Source: Marinobacter pelagius (GTDB lineage Bacteria > Pseudomonadota > Gammaproteobacteria > Pseudomonadales > Oleiphilaceae). Taken from it: 64,000 bases of DNA. Where the stretch lies: the NCBI RefSeq assembly GCF_900114925.1, contig NZ_FOUR01000003.1, forward strand, positions 124,001 to 188,000. Reading direction: 5' to 3'. The notes under the pieces are model-generated. The model did no database searches and was not told the DNA's origin. It saw only the letters and a program-made list of their open reading frames with translations. A program made the translations under genes and the position numbers. Below are positions 38,099 through 46,636 of this stretch, piece by piece. The stretch's first letter is position 1. Every line of letters begins with the position of its first letter.

Positions 38099-39715
38099 AT
38101 GCAGGTACTAGAAACCACGGTAAATCCCCAGTCCGACGACTTCCGGGCCAACGCCGAAGCCATGGAAGCCCACATCCGCACATTCCGCGAGGTGGAGCAG
38201 AAAGTGCTGGACCTGGCCGAATCGGCACGGGAAAAATTCACCAAACGGGGCAAACTCCTGCCCCGTGACCGGATCAACCGGTTGCTGGACCGGGGCAGCG
38301 AATTCCTGGAACTCTGCTCCCTGGCCGGCTACAAGATGCACGACGACAAGGACGGCTCCCAGGCCGGCGGCGGCATTATTGCCGGCATCGGCACAGTAAG
38401 CGGCGTCCGCTGCCTGGTCGTGGCCAGCAACAGCGCCATCAAGGGCGGCACGATCACCCCGGCCGGCCTGGACAAGACCCTGCGGCTGCAGCAGATCGCC
38501 ATGGAAAACAAACTGCCAGTGGTGTCCCTGTCCGAAAGCGGCGGCGCCAACCTCAACTACGCCACCGACATTTTCGTGCTCGGGGCCCGAGGCTTCGCCA
38601 ACCAGGCCCGCATGTCCGCCGCCGGCATCCCCCAGGTCACCGTGGTCCACGGCAACGCCACTGCCGGAGGCGCCTACCAGCCCGGGCTCTCGGACTATGT
38701 GATCACCGTGCGCGAACAGGCCAAGATGTTCCTGGCCGGCCCGCCCCTGCTGAAAGCCGCCACCGGCGAAGTGGCCACCGATGAGGAGCTGGGCGGCGCC
38801 GAAATGCACGCCACCGTCGCCGGCACCGCCGAATACCTGGCCGAAGACGATGCCGACGGCATCCGCCAGGCCCGGGAAATCCTCGGCGCCCTGCCCTGGA
38901 ACGAACACCTGCCGCCCCAGCGGGAAATGGCGTGGGAACAGCCTTTGTATCCGGCCGAAGAACTAATGGGCGTGATCCCCGCCGATTCCAAGAAACCCTA
39001 CGACGTCCGGGAAATCCTCGCCCGCATCGCCGACGGCTCGCGGTTCCTGGATTTCAAGAACGGCTACGACGACCAGACTGTGTGCGGCACCATCCGGATT
39101 GAAGGCCATTCCGTCGGCATCATCGGCAACAACGGCCCGATCACCCCCGAAGGCTCCACCAAGGCCGCCCAGTTCATCCAGCTCTGCGACCAGGCCGGCA
39201 CCCCGATCCTGTTCCTGCACAACACCACCGGTTTCATGGTGGGGACCCACTCGGAACAGAACGGCATCATCAAACACGGGTCAAAGATGATTCAGGCGGT
39301 GGCGAACTGCCGGGTGCCCAAGTTCGCAATTGTGGTTGGCGGTTCCTATGGTGCAGGTAACTACGCGATGTGCGGCCGTGGCCTCGATCCCCGTTTCATC
39401 TTCGCCTGGCCCAACAGCCGGACGGCCGTCATGGGTCCTGCGCAGGCGGGCAAGGTGATGCGCATCGTAGCGGAGGAGAAGCAGCGCCGGGGCGGCATGG
39501 AGCCGGATGCGAAGACTCTGGATTTCCTGGAGCAGGCGACGGCCAAGAAACTGGAGGATGGGTCTACGGCTCTGTACGGAACAGCCCGTCTCTGGGATGA
39601 CGGCCTGATTGACCCACGGGATACCCGGCGGGTTCTGGCTCTGGTTCTGTCAGTCTGTCGCGAGGCGGAACAGCGGCAGCTACGGCCCAATAGTTATGGT
39701 GTGGCCCGGTTTTAA
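38099..39715 (+). CDS. atuC: geranyl-CoA carboxylase beta subunit (carboxyltransferase)
   Basis: 538 residues in the acyl-CoA carboxylase beta family, with the two crotonase-like halves: GTVSGVRCLVVASNSAIKGG, SLSESGGANLNYATDIFVLG and GNATAGGAYQPGLSDY in the first; GIIGNNGPITPEGSTKAAQF and VVGGSYGAGNYAMCGRGLDP in the second. By sequence alone it could be methylcrotonyl-CoA carboxylase, but the neighbours atuA, atuB, atuD, atuE and atuF favour geranyl-CoA. It pairs with the biotin subunit AtuF encoded at 42.5 kb. GAGGAAA precedes the ATG. Confidence 0.87.
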   Translation: MQVLETTVNPQSDDFRANAEAMEAHIRTFREVEQKVLDLAESAREKFTKRGKLLPRDRINRLLDRGSEFLELCSLAGYKMHDDKDGSQAGGGIIAGIGTVSGVRCLVVASNSAIKGGTITPAGLDKTLRLQQIAMENKLPVVSLSESGGANLNYATDIFVLGARGFANQARMSAAGIPQVTVVHGNATAGGAYQPGLSDYVITVREQAKMFLAGPPLLKAATGEVATDEELGGAEMHATVAGTAEYLAEDDADGIRQAREILGALPWNEHLPPQREMAWEQPLYPAEELMGVIPADSKKPYDVREILARIADGSRFLDFKNGYDDQTVCGTIRIEGHSVGIIGNNGPITPEGSTKAAQFIQLCDQAGTPILFLHNTTGFMVGTHSEQNGIIKHGSKMIQAVANCRVPKFAIVVGGSYGAGNYAMCGRGLDPRFIFAWPNSRTAVMGPAQAGKVMRIVAEEKQRRGGMEPDAKTLDFLEQATAKKLEDGSTALYGTARLWDDGLIDPRDTRRVLALVLSVCREAEQRQLRPNSYGVARF

Positions 39716-39770
39716 AGTCTGCCTCGGGAGTCCGACTCCTAATGCAAGACTGCGAGTATCGGGGGTGCAC

Positions 39771-39874
39771 TGTCTGGGAAACGGTGGCCAAAAACCGCTA
39801 CGAGCACGTCCATGTGCGCTTGTTTCAGGCCATCCTTGGCCTTCAACATTTTTGGCCACCGTTTCCCAGACAGC
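39771..39874 (-). repeat. variable-arm hairpin element, copy 1
   Basis: The 54-nt conserved core (39796-39849, minus orientation) lies in a perfect stem of 25 bp (39771-39795 with 39850-39874), which extends by two more pairs after one mismatch. The arm sequence (TGTCTGGGAAACGGTGGCC...) is unique to this copy. The core is identical to that of copy 4. It lies 55 bp after the atuC stop. Confidence 0.9.
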
Positions 39875-39990
39875 GCGACCAAGTCACGAGTTAACGCGAC
39901 TCGGTCATCAAAGCGCCGATTTCAGAATTCGAAGAACGGGGAACAAAGCAAACAAACTGCCAGAATGCAGCAACAAATTTGAGGATTGGA

Positions 39991-40100
39991 GCGGCTGTGG
40001 GGGTGGGGCTTCAGAAAATGTAGAGGGCCATGGATGGCCCGAAACAAGCGCACATGGACGTGCTTGTAGCGGTTTTCTGAAGCCCCACCCCCACAGCCGC
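39991..40100 (+). repeat. variable-arm hairpin element, copy 2
   Basis: Core 40019-40072 in plus orientation; arms 39991-40018 and 40073-40100 are perfectly complementary over 28 bp (GCGGCTGTGGGGGTGGGGCT...). It lies 117 bp after copy 1 and 66 bp before atuD. Confidence 0.9.
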
Positions 40101-40166
40101 CACCCAGGTTAACGGACCTGCACCCATAGGAGCAGGCCAGGACTAACAAAAACGGAGAACAAGAAC

Positions 40167-41327
40167 GTGAAATTCACAGCCGAACACGAAGCCCTGAGGA
40201 AAACGGTAAGAGACTTCGTCGAAAAAGAGATCAACCCCTACTGCGACGAGTGGGAAGAAGCCGGCGAGTTTCCCATCCATGATTTGTTCAAGAAACTCGG
40301 CAACCTCGGCATCCTCGGCATCCAGAAGCCCGAGGAATACGGGGGCATGGGCCTCGATTACAGCTACAACCTGGTGGCGGCCGAGGAACTGGGAACGGCG
40401 CTCTGTGGTGGCGTGCCACTGGCCATCGGTGTGCAGACCGATATGTGCACCCCCGCCCTCGCCCGGTTCGGCTCCGACGAACTTAAACGAGACTTCCTGG
40501 CCCCGGCCATTGCCGGTGACATGGTGGGCTGCATCGGCGTAAGCGAGGTCGGCGCCGGTTCGGACGTTGCCGGTCTGAAGACCACCGCTAAGAAAGACGG
40601 CGATGATTACATCATCAACGGCTCGAAGATGTGGATCACCAACTCGCCCAAGGCGGACTTCATCTGCCTGCTGGCCAACACCAGCGACGACAAGCCGCAC
40701 AAGAATAAGTCTCTGATCGTGGTGCCGATGAACTCCCCTGGCATCACCTTCAGTCCGCATCTGAACAAACTGGGCATGCGCTCCTCGGAAACCGCCCAGA
40801 TCTTCTTCGACGATGTCCGGGTGCCCCAGCGTAACCGGATCGGGGCCGAGGGCACAGGTTTCATGATGCAGATGCTGCAGTTCCAGGAGGAGCGGATGTG
40901 GGGCGCGGCCAATGTCATCAAGGCGCTGGAGGTCTGTATCGACAAGACCATCGAGTACTGCCGGGAGCGCAAGACCTTCGGTCAGCCGCTGCTGGATAAC
41001 CAGTACATCCATTTCCGGCTGGCTGAGCTGCAGACCGAGGTGGAGGCCCTTCGGGCGCTGACCTACCAGGCCTGCGAGCTTCACATTGCCGGCAAGGACG
41101 TGACCAGGCTGGCGTCCATGGCCAAGCTCAAGGCCGGGCGTCTGGGTCGCGAGGTGACGGACAGCTGCCTGCAGTACTGGGGTGGTAACGGTTACATGTG
41201 GGACAACCCCGTGTCACGGGCTTACCGGGATGTCCGCCTGGTGTCCATCGGCGGTGGTGCCGACGAAATCATGCTCGGGATTATCTGCAAGCTGATGGGC
41301 ACGTTGCCTGGTAAGCGGCGCGACTGA
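40167..41327 (+). CDS. atuD: citronellyl-CoA dehydrogenase-like acyl-CoA dehydrogenase
   Basis: 386 residues of the acyl-CoA dehydrogenase family: GCIGVSEVGAGSDVAGLKT (FAD and substrate loop), MWITNSPKADF, RKTFGQPLLDNQ and QYWGGNGYMWDNPVSRAYRD. FAD-dependent, cytosolic, passes electrons to ETF. In the atu pathway it forms the alpha-beta double bond of citronellyl-CoA. Two hairpin elements separate it from atuC, and a third separates it from atuE. Confidence 0.88.
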   Translation: MKFTAEHEALRKTVRDFVEKEINPYCDEWEEAGEFPIHDLFKKLGNLGILGIQKPEEYGGMGLDYSYNLVAAEELGTALCGGVPLAIGVQTDMCTPALARFGSDELKRDFLAPAIAGDMVGCIGVSEVGAGSDVAGLKTTAKKDGDDYIINGSKMWITNSPKADFICLLANTSDDKPHKNKSLIVVPMNSPGITFSPHLNKLGMRSSETAQIFFDDVRVPQRNRIGAEGTGFMMQMLQFQEERMWGAANVIKALEVCIDKTIEYCRERKTFGQPLLDNQYIHFRLAELQTEVEALRALTYQACELHIAGKDVTRLASMAKLKAGRLGREVTDSCLQYWGGNGYMWDNPVSRAYRDVRLVSIGGGADEIMLGIICKLMGTLPGKRRD

Positions 41328-41348
41328 CCAGAGCCAAACTCGGTGCAT

Positions 41349-41462
41349 GGTCGGCAGCCCGGAAGCACTTGCCAGGACACGCTACGAGCACGTCCATGTG
41401 CGCTCGTTTCGGGCCGTCCTTGGCCCTCAACGGTCCTGGCAAGTGCTTCCGGGCTGCCGACC
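41349..41462 (-). repeat. variable-arm hairpin element, copy 3
   Basis: Core 41379-41432 in minus orientation; arms 41349-41378 and 41433-41462 pair perfectly over 30 bp (GGTCGGCAGCCCGGAAGCAC...). The core is the most divergent copy and carries paired substitutions in both internal hairpins. It starts 22 bp after the atuD stop and ends 25 bp before the atuE start. Confidence 0.9.
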
Positions 41463-41487
41463 CCAAATTTAGTGCGTGGAGTCACAA

Positions 41488-42309
41488 ATGGAACAGTTAC
41501 CTCATTGCGAAACGCTTCTTCTTGAAAAACAGGGCCCAACCCTGTTTTTAACCATCAACCGCCCCGATGTCCGCAACGCCATGAGCCTGCAAATGGTGGC
41601 GGAGCTGGCGACGATCTTCACCCAGATCGAACACGACGAAACCATCCGCGCCGTCGTCATCCGCGGTGCCGGAGGCCATTTCTGCGCCGGCGGCGACATC
41701 AAGGACATGGCCGGGGCGCGGGGCCAGAAACCGGAAGAGGGCCAGCACGACCCGTTCTACAAACTGAACCGGGCCTTCGGCCAGATGATCGAGCAAGTCA
41801 ACCAATCCTCAAAAGTCGTTATCGCGGTGACCGAAGGTGCGGTTATGGGTGGAGGCTTCGGCCTGGCCTGCGTATCCGACGTCGCCATCGCCGGACCCAC
41901 GGCTAAATTCGGGATGCCGGAAACCACCCTGGGCGTTATCCCGGCACAGATCGCTCCGTTCGTAGTGGAACGCATTGGTCTGACTCAGGCGCGGCGGCTG
42001 GCCCTGCTCGGCCTTCGAATCGACGCCAAAGAAGCCTGCGCCCTGGGCATCGTCCATCAGGTTGCGGAAACAGACGAAGAGCTAGACCAACTCCTGGAAC
42101 AGGCCCTTGAACGCGTCCGCCTTTGCGCCCCCAACGCCACGGCCGAGACCAAGGCGCTGCTGCACCGGGTCGGCCACGAACCGATGCATAAACTCCTGGA
42201 CAGCGCTGCGGAAAAATTCGCAGAGGCCATCCGTGGTGCGGAAGGTGCCGAAGGCACCATGGCGTTCATGCAAAAACGCGAACCAAAGTGGGCAGGCGAC
42301 ACCGAATGA
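41488..42309 (+). CDS. atuE: enoyl-CoA hydratase family, AtuE-like
   Basis: 273 residues with the start at ATG 41488 (GGAG seven bases upstream); a GTG four codons earlier is less likely. Crotonase motifs: RGAGGHFCAGGDIKDM (oxyanion hole), AVTEGAVMGGGFGLACVSDV and FGMPETTLGVIPAQIAPFVV with a glutamate in the active-site position. In the atu pathway it hydrates isohexenylglutaconyl-CoA. Confidence 0.86.
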   Translation: MEQLPHCETLLLEKQGPTLFLTINRPDVRNAMSLQMVAELATIFTQIEHDETIRAVVIRGAGGHFCAGGDIKDMAGARGQKPEEGQHDPFYKLNRAFGQMIEQVNQSSKVVIAVTEGAVMGGGFGLACVSDVAIAGPTAKFGMPETTLGVIPAQIAPFVVERIGLTQARRLALLGLRIDAKEACALGIVHQVAETDEELDQLLEQALERVRLCAPNATAETKALLHRVGHEPMHKLLDSAAEKFAEAIRGAEGAEGTMAFMQKREPKWAGDTE

Positions 42310-42317
42310 TCGCGGAA

Positions 42318-42433
42318 GCAGCGGTGTGCCGGGAGGCGTTCCAGAAAATGTTGAAGGCCAAGGATGGCCTGAAACAAGCGCACATGGACGTGCTCGTAGC
42401 GGTTTTCTGGAACGCCTCCCGGCACACCGCTGC
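42318..42433 (+). repeat. variable-arm hairpin element, copy 4
   Basis: Core 42349-42402 in plus orientation; arms 42318-42348 and 42403-42433 pair perfectly over 31 bp (GCAGCGGTGTGCCGGGAGGC...). It starts nine bases after the atuE stop and ends 30 bp before the atuF start, so it lies within the operon. Confidence 0.9.
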
Positions 42434-42463
42434 GGACTTGCACCCAACTCAGAGAAAACCACA

Positions 42464-44419
42464 ATGCTAAAAAAACTCCTGATAGCCAACCGAGGCGAAA
42501 TCGCCGTAAGGGTGATCCGCACTGCCAAAGCCCTGGGCTACCGCACCGTCGCGGTCTACTCCGAAGCGGACGCCAACGCCATGCACGTGGAACTGGCCGA
42601 CGAAGCCGTCTGCATCGGCCCGGCGCAGGTCTCAGCTTCCTACCTGAATGCCGAAGCCATACTCGATGCGGCACGGAAAACCGGTGCCGACTGCGTTCAC
42701 CCCGGTTACGGCTTCCTTTCGGAGAACTCCGCCTTCGCCAAAGCCTGCAAAGACGCCGGCCTGGTCTTCGTCGGCCCGCCCGAATCCGCCATTGAACTGA
42801 TGGGCAGCAAACGCCGCTCCAAGATCGCCATGCAGGAAGCCGGCGTCCCCGTCGTTCCCGGTTACGAGGGTGACAACGCCAGCGACGACGAGCTGATCCA
42901 GGCCGCAACCGATATCGGTTTCCCGCTGATGGTCAAGGCCTCCGCCGGCGGTGGCGGCCGGGGCATGCGGCTGGTTGAAAGCGAAGCCGAACTGGCTGAC
43001 AACCTCAAACGAGCCCGCTCCGAGGCCAAACAGGCCTTCGGTGACGACGAACTGATCCTGGAAAAAGCGGTTATCGAACCCCGGCACGTGGAAATCCAGG
43101 TGTTCGCAGACCGCCACGGCAACGCCGTCTACCTGGGCGAGCGGGACTGCTCCGTGCAACGGCGCCATCAGAAAGTGGTCGAGGAAGCGCCTTCCCCCTT
43201 CGTCACTCCCGAGCTCCGACAGGCCATGGGTGAAGCCGCCGTGCGGGCCGCGCTGGCCTGTGGCTATGAAGGCGCCGGCACGGTGGAATTTCTCGTAGAC
43301 ATGGACCGCAACTTCTACTTCCTCGAAATGAACACCCGCCTGCAGGTGGAACACCCGGTCACCGAACTGATCACCGGCCAGGACCTGGTCGCCTGGCAGC
43401 TTGCCGTTGCCGAGGGGCAGCCCCTGCCGCTGACCCAGGAGGAGATCACACTCAATGGCCATGCCATCGAAGTGCGCCTCTACGCTGAGGACCCGGCCCA
43501 CGGCTTCACCCCGCAAACCGGGGAAATCCACCGGTTTGAACCTGCTGAAGGTGAAGGCCTGCGCTACGACACGGGTGTCCGCTCGGGCGATACGGTCAGT
43601 CCCCATTACGACCCCATGCTGGCTAAAGTCATCGCCTGGGGCCAGACACGGGACGAGGCCCGCCGCCGGCTGATCCGCGCTCTCGAAGACACAACCGTAT
43701 TCGGTGTCACCACCAACCGCTGGTTCCTCAGTCGGATCATCGCCGATGACACCTTCGGCGCTGGTGAAGCCACCACGGGCTTCCTGCAAAGCGCGTTCGC
43801 CGACGATCCCTCCCTGTCACCGCAAAAACTCAGCATCCGGGAACTGGCCCTGAGCGCCTGCGCCCTGGGCCTTGGCAATTCGGGCCAAGGCGGCTGGAGT
43901 AACGCGCCCGCCACGGTGATACCAATCAAGCTGGAGGTCCAAGGCGAAACCCTCGAACTGAAGGTTCGCAAAAGCGGCACCAGCCTGTCCGTGAGCCATG
44001 GTGACGAGGAATACCATCTGGAGGTCCATAGCCACTGCGATGGCCTGTTATGCATTATCGACAATGGTGTTCGTCAGCGTTGCCAATACCACCGGCAAGG
44101 CGATTCCCTATATTTGCAGGCGTTCGGCCAGTCCTGGTCGGTGCGGGATGTGACCCACCAACCAGCGGCTGGCAGCGCCGGCACCGGGAGCGGAAAGCTC
44201 CAGGCCAGCATGGACGGGGCTATCATTGATGTACTGGTGGCCGAAGGCGACACCGTGGAACAGGGCCAGACCCTGGTCATCCTCGAAGCCATGAAAATGG
44301 AACACCCGGTCAAGGCCGACCGGCCTGGCGTGGTCGCCGGCGTGCATACCCGTGCCGGGGAACAGGTCAGACGCAGCCAACTCCTGGTGGAAATCACCGT
44401 TATTGAAGAGAAAACATGA
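42464..44419 (+). CDS. atuF: geranyl-CoA carboxylase alpha subunit (biotin carboxylase + BCCP)
   Basis: 651 residues; start at 42464 (MLKKLLIANRGEIAVRVIRT). Biotin carboxylase domain ~1-445 with the ATP-grasp motifs VKASAGGGGRGMRLV, RDCSVQRRHQKVVEEAPS and EMNTRLQVEHPVTELITG; a linker; and the biotinyl domain at the C-terminus with the biotinylated lysine K611 in EAMKMEHP. It supplies carboxybiotin to AtuC. The stop overlaps the next gene (ATGA). Confidence 0.9.
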   Translation: MLKKLLIANRGEIAVRVIRTAKALGYRTVAVYSEADANAMHVELADEAVCIGPAQVSASYLNAEAILDAARKTGADCVHPGYGFLSENSAFAKACKDAGLVFVGPPESAIELMGSKRRSKIAMQEAGVPVVPGYEGDNASDDELIQAATDIGFPLMVKASAGGGGRGMRLVESEAELADNLKRARSEAKQAFGDDELILEKAVIEPRHVEIQVFADRHGNAVYLGERDCSVQRRHQKVVEEAPSPFVTPELRQAMGEAAVRAALACGYEGAGTVEFLVDMDRNFYFLEMNTRLQVEHPVTELITGQDLVAWQLAVAEGQPLPLTQEEITLNGHAIEVRLYAEDPAHGFTPQTGEIHRFEPAEGEGLRYDTGVRSGDTVSPHYDPMLAKVIAWGQTRDEARRRLIRALEDTTVFGVTTNRWFLSRIIADDTFGAGEATTGFLQSAFADDPSLSPQKLSIRELALSACALGLGNSGQGGWSNAPATVIPIKLEVQGETLELKVRKSGTSLSVSHGDEEYHLEVHSHCDGLLCIIDNGVRQRCQYHRQGDSLYLQAFGQSWSVRDVTHQPAAGSAGTGSGKLQASMDGAIIDVLVAEGDTVEQGQTLVILEAMKMEHPVKADRPGVVAGVHTRAGEQVRRSQLLVEITVIEEKT

Positions 44420-46242
44420 ACCAAGACACCGTATCTGCCCGAGACATCTTCCGCAGCCTGCCCGGCGTCCTCCGCCGGTTTCCCGCCATTGCGAAGGGAC
44501 TGTACTACTACTCCGTGAAGGATGAGAACGCAGACCTGACCCTGGGCAAGCTGATCGAGCAGAACGCTGAGAAGTACGGCAACCGGCCCGCCATCCTGTT
44601 CGAGGACCGATCCATCACCTGGAGCGAACTCGATACCTGGAGCAACCGCATCGCCCACTATCTGAAAGACAAGGGGCTGGTAAAGGGCGAGGCCATTGCC
44701 GTACTGCTGGAGAACCGGCCCGAACTGCTGGCCGTAGTCGCCGGCGCGGCCAAGGTCGGCATTGCCTGTGCCATGCTCAACACGTCCCAGAAGGGCAAGG
44801 TACTGGCCCACAGCATCAACCTGATCCAGCCTCGCATGGTGGTGGTCGGTGAAGAGCTGGTGGAACACATCGAGGACATCCGCGCAGACATTCGCCCCCG
44901 GCACAGTCAGCCATTCCAGTTCCTGGCGGACACCAACACCATGAACAGCTTCGGCGACGCTCCAGCCGGCTATACCAACATGGCGGAGCAGATCAGCAGC
45001 TATTCAGGCACCCGTCCACTGGTAAGCAACCCGCCCACCATGGGCGATACCGCCATCTACCTGTTCACCTCCGGCACCACCGGCCTGCCCAAGGCCGCCC
45101 CCGGCTCGCACCGAAAGTTCGTCAAAGCCTACGGCGGCTTCGGCATGATGTCCCTGGCCATGGAGCCGGAGGACGTTCTCTACTGCACTCTGCCCCTGTA
45201 CCACGGCACCGCCCTGCTGGTGTGCTGGGGCTCGGTACTGGCCGGCGGCTCCGCCATCGCCCTGCGCCGCAAGTTCTCCGCCACCGCCTTCTGGGACGAC
45301 GTGCGCCGCTACAACGCCACTACCTTCGGCTACGTGGGCGAACTCTGCCGCTACCTGCTGAACCAGCCGCCGAGTGACCAGGACCGCAACCACAGCCTGA
45401 CCAAGATGATCGGCAACGGCCTGCGCCCGTCCATCTGGAAAGAATTCAAGGAGCGCTTCGGTATCGAGACCGTGGCGGAACTCTACGCCTCGTCCGAGGG
45501 CAATATCGGCTTCAGCAACTTCTTCAACATGGACAACACCGTTGGCTTCTCCACCGCGCCCTACAAACTGGTGAAGTACCACGAAGGCACCCGGGACCCG
45601 ATTCGCAACGGCAAAGGCAAACTGGAAGAGGTCAAAAAGGGCGAACCGGGCCTGCTGATCGGTGAAATCACCAAAAAATGGTCGTTCGAGGGCTACACCC
45701 AGAAGGAAGCCACGGAGCAATCCATCCTCCGGGATGCCTTCAAGAAGGGCGATGCCTGGTTCAATACCGGCGACGTACTCAAGGAGATCGGTTTCGGACA
45801 CCTGCAGTTCGTGGATCGGATGGGAGACACGTTCCGCTGGAAGGGGGAGAACGTCTCGACCACGGAGGTGGAGAACATCATCGATGGCTCCGGCATGGTG
45901 GAGGAAGCCATTGTCTATGGTGTGGAGATCCCCGGGACGAACGGCAAGGCCGGCATGGTCACCCTGGTGCCCCACAACAACGGCAAGGATTTCGACGTCA
46001 ACCGTCTGTTCGCCTACCTGCAGGCCAATTTGCCGCCCTACGCGGTACCGGTGTTTGTCCGCGTAACCCGCGCCATCGAGAAAACGGGTACCTTCAAGTA
46101 CCGGAAGGTTGATATCCAGAAGCTCGGTTACTCGCTCCGACCCCGTGAAGAGGTCTACGCCTGGTTGCCGGGGACTTCTGGCTACACCTTGGTTGATTCT
46201 GAGCTGGTTTCTCGGATTGATGCTGGGGAGGTTCGGTTCTGA
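44416..46242 (+). CDS. atuH: AMP-dependent acyl-CoA synthetase (FATP-type), AtuH-like
   Basis: 608 residues of the ANL superfamily, closest in style to FadD6/FATP very-long-chain acyl-CoA synthetases. P-loop TSGTTGLPKAAPGSHRK, ELYASSEGNIGFSN, and the C-terminal DRMGDTFRWKGENVSTTEVE hinge motif; the catalytic lysine region is GTFKYRKVD. The likely role is activation of citronellate or geranate to the CoA ester. It is the last gene of the atu operon and is followed by two hairpin elements. Confidence 0.86.
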   Translation: MNQDTVSARDIFRSLPGVLRRFPAIAKGLYYYSVKDENADLTLGKLIEQNAEKYGNRPAILFEDRSITWSELDTWSNRIAHYLKDKGLVKGEAIAVLLENRPELLAVVAGAAKVGIACAMLNTSQKGKVLAHSINLIQPRMVVVGEELVEHIEDIRADIRPRHSQPFQFLADTNTMNSFGDAPAGYTNMAEQISSYSGTRPLVSNPPTMGDTAIYLFTSGTTGLPKAAPGSHRKFVKAYGGFGMMSLAMEPEDVLYCTLPLYHGTALLVCWGSVLAGGSAIALRRKFSATAFWDDVRRYNATTFGYVGELCRYLLNQPPSDQDRNHSLTKMIGNGLRPSIWKEFKERFGIETVAELYASSEGNIGFSNFFNMDNTVGFSTAPYKLVKYHEGTRDPIRNGKGKLEEVKKGEPGLLIGEITKKWSFEGYTQKEATEQSILRDAFKKGDAWFNTGDVLKEIGFGHLQFVDRMGDTFRWKGENVSTTEVENIIDGSGMVEEAIVYGVEIPGTNGKAGMVTLVPHNNGKDFDVNRLFAYLQANLPPYAVPVFVRVTRAIEKTGTFKYRKVDIQKLGYSLRPREEVYAWLPGTSGYTLVDSELVSRIDAGEVRF

Positions 46243-46292
46243 CTTTTGGCGGGCCCGTTTGTTTTGGCCCTAGCCTTCTGGGTTAGCGGTGT

Positions 46293-46402
46293 GGTGAGGG
46301 TGGGCGGCCCCTCCCAAAAACCGCTACAAGCACGTCCGTGTGCGCTTGTTTCGGGCCGTCCCTGGCCCTCTACATTTTTGGGAGGGGCCACCCACCCTCA
46401 CC
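46293..46402 (-). repeat. variable-arm hairpin element, copy 5
   Basis: Core 46321-46374 in minus orientation; arms 46293-46320 and 46375-46402 pair over 28 bp with one mismatch (GGTGAGGGTGGGCGGCCCCT...). It lies 50 bp after the atuH stop. Confidence 0.88.
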
Positions 46403-46485
46403 GTCAGGCTTCAGAGATATAGTCATAAAGGCATGAGCGGAAAACACCCGGCCGTTCATTGACGACTATCCCGAAAGATTCGAAA

Positions 46486-46593
46486 GCCCTGCTGGGGCGG
46501 ACTTCCCAAAAATGTTGAAGGCCAGGGATGGCCTGAAACAAGCGCACATGGACGTGCTCGTAGCGGTTTTTGGGAAGTCCGCCCCAGCAGGGC
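46486..46593 (+). repeat. variable-arm hairpin element, copy 6
   Basis: Core 46513-46566 in plus orientation; arms 46486-46512 and 46567-46593 pair perfectly over 27 bp (GCCCTGCTGGGGCGGACTTC...). It lies between copy 5 and the convergent oxidoreductase gene. Confidence 0.9.
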
Positions 46594-46636
46594 CTACTCC
46601 GAATCCAGCAGGCTAGGGCCCAGATTCACGGCCCAC

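Noticed and set aside
39771..40100. CRISPR array
   Set aside because: The repeats are few, irregularly spaced, in alternating orientation and lie in gene gaps; no cas gene is in the window.
42288..42470. Short ORFs running through the hairpin elements (e.g. reading KQAHMDVLVAV)
   Set aside because: They arise because the repeated core is open in one frame; the arms differ between copies, so no protein is conserved.
39771..46593. The hairpin elements as ordinary Rho-independent terminators
   Set aside because: Four of six lie between genes of one operon, the stems are far longer than needed, the T run lies at the inner end of the right arm rather than after the stem, and the cores are conserved in sequence and fold.
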